A program made the position numbers and the translations under genes. The notes beneath the pieces were generated by a model that saw only the letters and a list, made by a program, of their open reading frames with translations, had not been told where the DNA came from and ran no database searches. 49,182 bases of DNA from Planctomycetaceae bacterium (GTDB taxonomy: Bacteria; Planctomycetota; Planctomycetia; Planctomycetales; Planctomycetaceae). The stretch's first letter is position 1, and each line of letters begins with the position of its first letter. This document shows, in pieces, positions 6,384-15,800 of the stretch. The stretch lies in NCBI GenBank assembly GCA_021732785.1, contig JAKFUG010000062.1, forward strand, positions 1-49,182, read 5' to 3'.

Positions 6384-9300
6384 ATGCAACGTCAAATTTG
6401 GTCTCAGGTTGTGTTGATTTGGGCGCTTGGGGTCACCACGCTCAATGTTAATCTCGCGGTCGGACAGGAAACGCCGCCAGCAAAATCGGAAGAGGTGGCA
6501 AAACCGCCCTCTGAACAAATTATCTACGTTCCCTTCAAAAACCTTCGTGGGATTTTTGAAAAACAGGGAGCATCGGTCTTCCTCACCTACCAGGAGTACC
6601 TGGGCCTTTGGGAGAAGGCGTGGGGCAAAGCCCTGCAAGAGGCCTCCATTCCTCCGGTGCCGGGAATCATTTCGTCCGCGAAATATGTCGCCGTCGTCGA
6701 ACAGGACGTCGCGAAAGTGCAGGCAGCGCTCACCGTGCAAGTTCTCAGGCCAGGCTGGGGCGAAATCCCGGTCAAATTTGGCGGGGCGGCGATCGGCCGA
6801 ATCACATCGAATCCCGGGAAAGTGCTGCTCCGCGGCGTCGGTCCGGGGGAATACGGCCTTCTCTTCTCCGAAGTCGGTGAGCACACCGTCACTCTCGAAA
6901 TGACCGCGCGGGTGCTAACGGCTCCCGAAGGCCGCAGTCTCGAACTGCAGGTCCCCACCGTCGGAGTGACGAGCTTCGAACTCGTCGTTCCCGACGCCGA
7001 TCAGACGATTGAAGTCGAACCAAAACTGCTGCAGGAAGCCGTGGAGACAGCCCCGAAGACGACCCGCATCCGGGCCAGTCTTGGGTCGACGGAAAAGATC
7101 GCCGCCCATTGGCATCCGCGCGTGGGCAACAAGCCCGATATGGAACTCCTCGCCAGCGCGACCAGCGCGACACTCGTGCAAGTGGAAGACGGCCTCATCC
7201 ATACCGATGCGTTCTTCAATATCGAAGTGCTGCGTGGACAGGTGGAACGCTTCCGCGTGGCGGTCCCGAAAGGTCACCGTGTGCTCGACGTCGTTTCGGC
7301 GGCACGCGTGCGGGAATGGAAAGTCGCCGAGGAAGCCAATCGTCAGATCGTCACCGTGGAACTGATCAGCCGGCAGGGAGGCAAAGTCCCGCTGGAGATT
7401 CACACCGAACGGGCCGTTGATGCCGAACCGTTCGATGTCGCCGGACTCGATGCCGAAACGGCGAACGGCATTCATCTGCTCGACGTGCTCCGCGAGAGTG
7501 GCCAGATCGCGCTGCGGTCGAGTGCCGATCTCACGCTCAACGTGACGAGTCAGCAGGGGCTCTCGCGCATCGATGAAGCCGAAGTCGACCAACGGATCAA
7601 GCGGCCCGGCGCGTCGTTCTACAAGTTCTACAGTCCGCAGTGCAAGTTGACGGCGGTCGTGAAACCCGTTGAACCGCGGTTGCTGCTCGAGCACCTCGCC
7701 GTGGTGACATTTACGCAGGATCAGCTCAAACTCGAATCCGTGCTCAACTACACGGTCGAACGGACGGGTGTCTTCGAGTTGGTGTTAGGACTGCCGGACG
7801 GTTTTACCGTCGAGAAAGTGCAGTGCGACAGCCTGAAACAGTTCGACGTCTCCGCGGATCGCAAGACGCTGCGGATCGCCCTGAAGGAACGCAAACTCGG
7901 CGTGGTCGGCGTGGTGGTGGTCGCCACCCGGTCGCGCGATGCGAATACCGAAACCGCAGATGCGCCGGTCCCGCTGCTCGAACCGCAGGGGGTCGAAATC
8001 GAGAACGGTCGCCTGCGCGTGCGGGCCCCGGAATCGCTGGATGTGATTACCGACTCGGAAAAGATCGTCGGTTTGCAGCCCGATCCCCAACCGGCCGACA
8101 ACACCCCGGGCGGACAACGGCTGATCTCCGCCTGGACATTCAATCGTCGCCCCGTTTCCCTCCCGGCCCGCACCGTCGCCAAGCCAACGCGGCTCACGGC
8201 GTCCATCGGTTCGACTCTCGATGTGAAGCAGGGACAGATTCAGGTCACCACCGCCATCGACTACCTCGTCGAATACGCCGGGCTGGACACGTTCCGCTTT
8301 TCGGTCCCGGCGGCCATTGCCGACACCATTCAAATCGTCACCGGCGATGGGGCCAGCGCTCCCATCAAACAGAAAAGCCGTGCCGCCGATGCCGTCGATG
8401 GTTGGGTGACATGGACCGTGATTCTACAGCGCGATGTGGTGGGGAATGTCCCGTTCAAAGTGACGTACGACCTGCCGATTCCGGGCGACGCCGATGGCAA
8501 AACCCAGACGGTGACCGTGCCGTTGATTCGGATCGCCGATCCATTTGAAGCGGCAGAGAACGATGCCCGGCGGCGGTCGATCACCGTCGCCCGCATTGCC
8601 GGGGAAGCCACCGTCAAGAAGGACCGCGTGCTGTCCGTGGCTGCAGGAGCGACCGGCGGAGATGTCGAACCGATCGATGTCCGCGAGCTCACTCGTCTGC
8701 CGCAGGATGGTCTCGTCGGCTTCCGTTACTACAAGCAACCGGTCGATCTCAACCTCACGGTCTCCAAGTACGAAGTGCAGAACGTCATCGAAACCGTCAT
8801 TTCCCGCGGGTTGATGGAAGTGGTGCTCGACCGCAGCGGCGGCGCGACCTTCCGCGTCCGCTTCACCGCCAAGTCGAGCGAACGGCAACGCCTGCGGCTG
8901 TATCTCCCCAAGAGCGCGGAACTCCTCGGCGTGATGGTGGAACGCAAGCCCGTGGCCCTGGAAAAGAACACCGATGCCAAAACGGAAGACTATTACGAGG
9001 CGTACTACCTCAACGTGACCCGTGCGAAGTCTTCCGAAGAACCATTTTCCATCGCCGTGCTGTATCGCTTGCCCCTCAGTCCCGCCCCGTTCCGCAGCAA
9101 TGGCGGCTCGGCGGAACTCCGCATCCCGTTGCTCGGCGGTGTCGGTGAGCATGCGGCTCCGGTGCAGCAACTCCGTGTCGGTGTCTGGGTGCCCGATGAA
9201 TACGCGCTGGTCGGGCAGCCGAAGCATTTCGTCAACGATCACCCGCCACGTATCCGCCCGATGTGGCAACGCTTCTCGAAGACCGACTTGCCCGAACTCC

Positions 9301-9761
9301 GGCAATGGATCGGTGACGATGGCGGCGGACTATTCGACTTCCCGACGGAAGGGCATGCCTACGCTTACAACAACCTCGGCGGTCATGACCGCATTGAAGT
9401 GATGTGGTGGCACCTGCCGTTCTATACGTGGATTGTCAGCGGCGCGCTCGTGATCATCGCCGTCGTGCTGCGGAACACGAGTTGGGAGAACAAGCTCACA
9501 CTGGTGCTGCTCGGCGGATTCCTCGCCGCAGTTTACGCGCTGCGGGATGCCGATATCGTGGCCCACGGAGTCGGGGTCGCGAGTTATGGGTTGATCGCCG
9601 GTGCCGCGCTGTGGTTGATCCAGGCGCTCTTCCGGCGTACCGAGCGCGGTGGTGCCGCGGGGGGTGGTTCGCCGCCGAATCCGACGGCCCCCGTGATTCC
9701 CCCGCCGGGAGTGTTCGATTCCGTCGTGCTGGGAATGGACAAGCCGCCGCAGGCAACGTGA
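6384..9761 (+). CDS. Giant exported membrane-anchored protein, module 1 (unknown function)
   Basis: This protein of about 1125 aa starts at ATG 6384 (MQRQIWSQVV...) with GAAGGA nine bases upstream; ATG 6375 is an alternative. A signal peptide (about 1-27, ending NLAVGQ) is followed by a large beta-rich ectodomain. It opens with IIYVPFKNLRGIFEKQG ... YQEYLGLWEKA and contains many strands of alternating hydrophobics. Near residue 840 is a LRLYLPKSAELLGVMVERK segment that recurs in the neighbouring gene. Residues about 1010-1090 hold roughly three membrane spans (FYTWIVSGALVIIAVVL and following), then a Pro/Gly-rich tail. It is probably anchored in a membrane with the ectodomain outside. I recognise no named family. 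The next gene begins 56 bases downstream, so they form an operon. Confidence 0.85.
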   Translation: MQRQIWSQVVLIWALGVTTLNVNLAVGQETPPAKSEEVAKPPSEQIIYVPFKNLRGIFEKQGASVFLTYQEYLGLWEKAWGKALQEASIPPVPGIISSAKYVAVVEQDVAKVQAALTVQVLRPGWGEIPVKFGGAAIGRITSNPGKVLLRGVGPGEYGLLFSEVGEHTVTLEMTARVLTAPEGRSLELQVPTVGVTSFELVVPDADQTIEVEPKLLQEAVETAPKTTRIRASLGSTEKIAAHWHPRVGNKPDMELLASATSATLVQVEDGLIHTDAFFNIEVLRGQVERFRVAVPKGHRVLDVVSAARVREWKVAEEANRQIVTVELISRQGGKVPLEIHTERAVDAEPFDVAGLDAETANGIHLLDVLRESGQIALRSSADLTLNVTSQQGLSRIDEAEVDQRIKRPGASFYKFYSPQCKLTAVVKPVEPRLLLEHLAVVTFTQDQLKLESVLNYTVERTGVFELVLGLPDGFTVEKVQCDSLKQFDVSADRKTLRIALKERKLGVVGVVVVATRSRDANTETADAPVPLLEPQGVEIENGRLRVRAPESLDVITDSEKIVGLQPDPQPADNTPGGQRLISAWTFNRRPVSLPARTVAKPTRLTASIGSTLDVKQGQIQVTTAIDYLVEYAGLDTFRFSVPAAIADTIQIVTGDGASAPIKQKSRAADAVDGWVTWTVILQRDVVGNVPFKVTYDLPIPGDADGKTQTVTVPLIRIADPFEAAENDARRRSITVARIAGEATVKKDRVLSVAAGATGGDVEPIDVRELTRLPQDGLVGFRYYKQPVDLNLTVSKYEVQNVIETVISRGLMEVVLDRSGGATFRVRFTAKSSERQRLRLYLPKSAELLGVMVERKPVALEKNTDAKTEDYYEAYYLNVTRAKSSEEPFSIAVLYRLPLSPAPFRSNGGSAELRIPLLGGVGEHAAPVQQLRVGVWVPDEYALVGQPKHFVNDHPPRIRPMWQRFSKTDLPELRQWIGDDGGGLFDFPTEGHAYAYNNLGGHDRIEVMWWHLPFYTWIVSGALVIIAVVLRNTSWENKLTLVLLGGFLAAVYALRDADIVAHGVGVASYGLIAGAALWLIQALFRRTERGGAAGGGSPPNPTAPVIPPPGVFDSVVLGMDKPPQAT

Positions 9762-9817
9762 CGCCTTCACGTTGTTCGCGGGTCTTGTTCGACGCTTTCT
9801 CCAGCCAGGACGATGTC

Positions 9818-12800
9818 ATGTTTTTCTTGAAGAATCCACAACAAATTCCCTGCTTCGCGCTTTGCAGGCTGGCGGTGATCGCCTTCCTGGTGATGCTGCA
9901 AAGCGCAAGCGCGTCAGATGTCAAACTGGATATTCCTTCACGGCGCATCTTTGTCCCGGCAGAAGAACTCGATGTCGTCATCGAGCGCGACAAGAAGGGC
10001 GTGCTGCTGCCTCAGGCCGAGTTGAAAACCCTGCTGGAACTCGCGGCGAAAAATCCGGCGCTGAAAAATCCGCCGCCGTCGGCACAACTCGTCTCGAAGT
10101 GCGACTACGCCGCCCGGATTGTCGGCGATCACCTGCTCCTGACCGTCACCGCGGACCTGCAACAACTGGTGCCCGGCTGGCAGGCGTGGACGTTTCCGCT
10201 GCAACGGCTCGCCGTCGAGAAAGCCACGCTCAACAACGAACCGGCGTTCGTCGGTCGCCACGATGACGGTGCCCTCACATTGCTCACCTCGAAGGAAGGT
10301 TCCTACGTCCTGAAGCTCGAACTGTCGACGGAAATCGTCACGCTCGGCAGCGATCAGGCGATTGCGTTCTCACTCGTCGGCAGCCCCGCGGGAGAACTCA
10401 CGATCACGTTGCCCGCCGGAAAGCGGTTGCTGCTCGATGGACTGCAGCGCGAACGTCCCGCGGCGATCGATCAACCCGCGGACTACAAAGTCGCGATTGG
10501 CGGGCGACCCTCTTTACAGTTGCGAATCACCGACCGGGCCACCGACCGCAAAGCCGATGCCCTTGTCTTCGCAACCACCGGGTACGGCCTGTTCGTCACG
10601 CCGGGGGAAGTCACGTGGCATGCGCTCACCACGCTGCAGGTCTTCGGACGACCGGTCGACCGCGTGGTCTGCTCGGTTCCCGGTTATCTGGAAATCGCCG
10701 ATGTGGAAGCGACCGGGCTCGAATCGTGGACACTCACCGACGATCCCGCCAATCCGCAACGGACGCTCATCACGCTCACCTTCGGGCAACCGCTCGACGG
10801 CAGTCGCAAGATCACCTTCCGCGGGGTGATGCCTGCACCGGCCGGAACGCCGTGGCTCGCGCCGCCGCTGACCATTGTCGATGCGACCTCCCACGTCGGC
10901 CAGGTGGTGCTGCAATATCCCGTCGGCGTGCGACTGCAGATTCAAGAAATGGACGGCATCCGTCGGGCGACTGTCGGACAGAAGTCGATCATGGACATGC
11001 CCAGCGACATGCTCAAGGCCAATGCCGCCGAGACGCTGCGGTTTGATGCCTGGCAGGACAATTTCACACTGCGCTGCCTCACGCAACCGAAGCCGCGGGA
11101 ACTGCATGCCGCCATCGCCGCCGTGGTCGATGTCGCTTCGTCGGGATTGTCGCTGCAGGCGGCGCTCACGCTCACGCCGCGGTTTGCCCCGCTGTTCGAT
11201 GTCGATGTTCAACTTCCCGCCGAGTGGTCCGTCGTTGCGGCAACGGGTCCCGATGGGCAACCGCTGAAGTGGGAACTGGTCCCGCAAGCCGCGGGGACTT
11301 CGCAGTTCCGGTTCGCGCTCCGGCAACCGATCGCGCCGGGTGTCGAAGGCGTGGTGAAACTCGAACTGCGGCGCGAAGTGGACGGTTGGCCGGTCGAAGC
11401 CGAACCGATTGCGTTCCCCCTTCCCGAACTGGTTCTGCCGCAAGCCACACTCGCCGAGACCGCCATCATCGTGCGGGGCGATAACGATCTCGATCTCGTC
11501 GCCGAGGAATTCGTCGGCCTCGATCCCGCGCCGCTGAAAGCCGAGTGGGAACGGTTGCGGTTCCAGTCGCAGGACACGCGGTACTCCGGCCGGTTGAAGG
11601 CGATCCGCAAACCGGCCCGCCTCGCCGCGGAAGTCACCGGCGTCTACCGCCTCGACCCGCAAACACTCCATTCCGAACTGTTCGCGAGTGTCTTCGTAGA
11701 AGGGGGCGGCACTCGCCGCATCGTTGTGTCGCTGCCCGAAGCCGTCGGGGCCGATATCCGTTTTGAACTTCAGGGTCTCGTCGAACAACAGCCGCTGCCG
11801 GTCGAAAACGGTCGCCGTCGATGGCGGCTGCAACTGGCCGAGCGGTTGCATGGCGAAACGTTCCTGTCGACCCGCTTCGAAATGCCGCGGCCCGCACAGG
11901 GGACCATTGCTGCGCCGGTGCTCACCGTGGAAGAGACCGATCGGCAATTCGGCGCGGTGGTGGTGGAAGCCGGTCCCGAACAGCAATTGACCATCGAGGC
12001 GAAAGATTCGCAAGGGTTGCCGCTCGCCGAGACCGATCCGCTCGATTTGCCGCCGGTGCCGTACACGCCGAAGGAGCGGATCGTCGGGGCGTACCGCACG
12101 GTGTCGGCCGGGGCCACGTTGACGCTGAGCGAACAACGGTTCGACAAGTCCGCGGTCCCCACGGCGGTGTGTCGCGATCTGCTGGTGTCGAGCATCGTCT
12201 CGAAGACGGGCGAGTTGCAGCAGAAAGCCGATTTCCAGGTCACGCTCGCCGGGGTGCCGCAACTCCGCGTCAAGTTGCCCGAGCACGCCACGTTGTGGGC
12301 GGCGCTCATCAACCAGCAGCCGGTGGAAGTCCGTCGGCAGGACGATTTTTATGTGCTGCCGGTTGCGACCGGTTCCGGTGGGGCGATTGAAGCGACGGTG
12401 ACGTTGTTCTACCGGGGCCACGTCGCCGCATTGGAGAATGCAGGGACGTTCCGTCAGTCGCCGCCGGAACTGACCGCGGTGTCGGGGCAGGGGCAGGCGG
12501 AACCGATGGAAGTATTGGAACAGCGTTGGGAAGTGGTCCATCCGGAAGACACGCTGCTGGTCTTCAGCCGCGGTCGGTTGGAACCGGCAACCGCTCTCGA
12601 CCAACCGGGCTGGCTCGCCCGTTGGGGTGATCTCGTGCGGCAACCCACGTGGTCGTCCGCCGGTTGGGGATTGTTCGTCATCGTCATCACCGCCGGAAGT
12701 TTGGCACTCGCGTTGCTTCTCTACCAACGCCGCGGTAGTCGGGGATTGATTGAAGCGGCGTTCGTGGTGAGCGGGTTGATGTGTGCAAGCTTTTGTATCT

Positions 12801-15800
12801 TCACGTTTACCGGCACACAGAGCAATGAAAAATTTGCGACTTCAATTCATGGTGTTGAAAGTGCTTCGAGTTTCAGTGCTGCGCCGACGCACGAACTTTA
12901 TAGCCGCGATTCCTCTCCGAGCGGTGGAACCCTCGTCGGATTGGCACCGCCGGCAGCCGCCCCGGTGACGTCACCTGCGCCCAATGCGAGCGATGAATTT
13001 GCGCCGCGGTCAGAATTGAGCGACTTCGGCCGACCGATGGGCGAAGCGAAATCGGAAGACACCCCGGTCGCTGCGGCCCGCAGATCATTAGCAGCCTCAG
13101 CGAAAGACCGGGAAGAGCGGAACCTGGTAAAGCGGCGGAGTGGGCTGCAACTCGAGCAACTGCAAGGCGCTGCTCCACAACGAGCCGCGGTCCCGCAGAT
13201 CGTCCCGGCGAAGCCCAACGCGGCGAAGGAAGACCGCGCAGGGAACCGCCAGTCGCAAGAAGAAATGAAGCAACGCATCAAAGGGATACTCGGCGAGGTC
13301 CAGATCGACAATCTCGCGGCGTTAGATCCCTTCGCAATGGAACCCCGACACGGCAGCGGATTGGCCAAAGGCAAAGGTCTGCTTTCGCTGTCTCTGGCCC
13401 TCGAAGCCCCGTCGCACAGTCGGTCGAAATCGTTCCGTTATCTCGGTGCGGCGAGCGGCGGCAGCGGCGATGCCCTGGAACTCGATTACGTCGACCGGAA
13501 CGCCGGATCGGTCTGGCGGCTGGTGTTGTTTGCCCTCGGCTTGTTCGGCGGCTGGGTGACGCGGAAGGCGGCGGTCACGCACCGTGTCGCGGCGCTCGCC
13601 GTGCTGTTGGCGGTGTCGCTCGGTTTGTCGCCCGTCGCCCCGGTGGCCTGGCAGGTGACGCTTGACGGTCTCTTCGGTCTGGCATGCGGCGCGGCTCTCA
13701 GTTGGGGCGTCTACTGGCTCGTGTCGCAGTGCGTGCTGAAATGCCGCCACTGCTGCGGATTCTTCAACGCCGCGGTGCTGTTGACCGTGTTGCTGACCGG
13801 GGCGTCGGCGGAAGCTCAAGATCAAGCCGTGAAGCCGGTCGCCCCCCCGCAGACAGTGCAGCGGCCGGGATTGGTGATTCCGTTCAACGCCGAACAGGAT
13901 CCGAAGACCGCCGATCGCGTGCTTCTGCCGTTCGAGAAGTTCGTCGAGCTTTATCAACTCGCGCATCCCGAGAAGAACATCCAGACCCCACCGCCCGATG
14001 CCGGTCGCATCATCGAAGCCCTCTACCGCGCGGAATTGTCGGTCCCGGAAAAACAGCCCGAAGCAGCGAGCGTGAAACTCAAGGCCCGGCTGGTCCTCCG
14101 CAGCTATGTCGATGGTCAATTCCCCGTGGTGTTGCCGTTCAGCGGCGTGGCGTTGAATGCCGCGAAATTGAATGACAAACCCGCGGCGATCAAAGTTGAT
14201 GGCGGTCATCTCACGTTGCTCGTTCCCGCCGCCGGGCTGCATGTGCTCGACATCGAGTTCTCGGTCCCCGCGAAAGTGCTCGGTGCCGCCGGATCGTTCC
14301 ATCTCGCGCTCGCCCCCACTCCCGCGGCTCAACTCTCGTTCGCACTGCCATCCGAGAAACTGGGCGTACGTGTGAATGGATCGACGACCGCCTACCGCCG
14401 CATCACGCAGAATGAAAAAGCGAGCGTCGAGTTGCCGATCGATCGCGGCGGCGACCTGCAAATCAGTTGGCAGCCGGAACAGACTCGCGAAGGCGGAGCC
14501 GCCGTTGTCCATGTGGAATCGGTCTCCGCCGTGAGTGTCGCCGATGCCGGGGTCACCGTCAGTTCCGGCTTCAAGTACCGCGTGCGGCAGGGCATCGTCC
14601 GCGATGTGGCCTTCGCCTTGCCCGAAGGCGTGAAGCTGCAGGGCGTGAACGGACCCGATGTCGGCGGTTGGGAACTCGTCGGCGATGGTGCCCAACGACG
14701 GCTGCGAGTCTTCCTGCGTCGTAATGTCGGCGATGGGACCGAACTCACCATCGACACGTATCTGGCCCATCGCGTGGAAGCCACCGCGTCGACCTTCGCC
14801 GTCGCGGAGATCGCTCCGCTGGAAGTGACCACGGAAGTCGGTCATGTGGTGGTCTATGCCGGGGAGCAATTCTCCGTGCGGCCGGAAGGGGTGACGGGCC
14901 TCGCCCAAGTGGACACGGCGAACTATCAACCGGTCGTGCCGGTGACGCGGATCGATGTCCCCGCGCAATTGGTTTACCGCTTCAGCCGCCGTCCGTGGAC
15001 ATTGCAACTGACGACGTCGCGGCTGACCTCGCAAATGCAGGTCACGCAACTGCAAGGGCAACGGATCACCGACCGCAAGGTGGAAACGACCACGCGCGTG
15101 TCGTGCGATCTGTCGCTCGTCCCGCGGTCGGCTCTCGACTTGCGTGTGCCTGCCAATTGGGTGGTGCTCGATGTGCAATCGCAGGGGCTCAAAGATTGGT
15201 TCCTCACCCCCGGCGACAACGGCCAAGCAGCCCTCACGCTGGAATACGATCAGCCGCGGCAAGGCGTGGTTGAGATCGTCGTCCTCACCACGCAATCGCG
15301 CGATCCGGCCCAGGCCGCGGTCGCGCTCGGGTCGCTGTCCGTCACCGGCGCGGTTCGGGTCCAGCGGCAATCAGCCGTATGGCTCGATACCGGCCTCAAC
15401 GCGCAGGTGTCGTCGCTCGACAAATGGAAAACGCTCGATATCGCCGCCCTCGATCCGCAGTTTCAACACCTGCAACCGGTCGGTGCGCAGCTCGCCTTTG
15501 AATCGTCGCAAGTCGATCCGGGCGACGTGACGCTCACTTTGAATCGGGCCACGCCGCGGTTGATGGGGGAATCGCTGACGTCGATCACGGTCACCGATGT
15601 CGCCGTCGTGTATGGGTTCGTCTTCCAATGGAAGATCGATCAGGCGACCGCGGATCGGCTCATCATCGACACGCCCGCGGAACTGGCGGGCAAGCTCGAT
15701 TTCCAGGGGGCGAACCTGCGCGATGTGGCAACCGTCGTGCTGCCCGATGGCCGGTTGCGCTGGACGCTCGCACTCCGTTCGCCGGTGATGGGAGCCTTCA

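Noticed and set aside
9404-9817. N-terminal extension of the 2752-aa protein
   Set aside because: It overlaps the upstream gene and lacks a ribosome site; ATG 9818 has AGGACG and a signal peptide.
10514-12727. A 737-codon antisense frame within the giant protein gene
   Set aside because: GC-rich antisense shadow with skewed composition; the sense frame continues unbroken with signal peptide and membrane spans.
13322-15370. A 682-codon antisense frame
   Set aside because: Shadow of the same giant gene; no ribosome site or domain.
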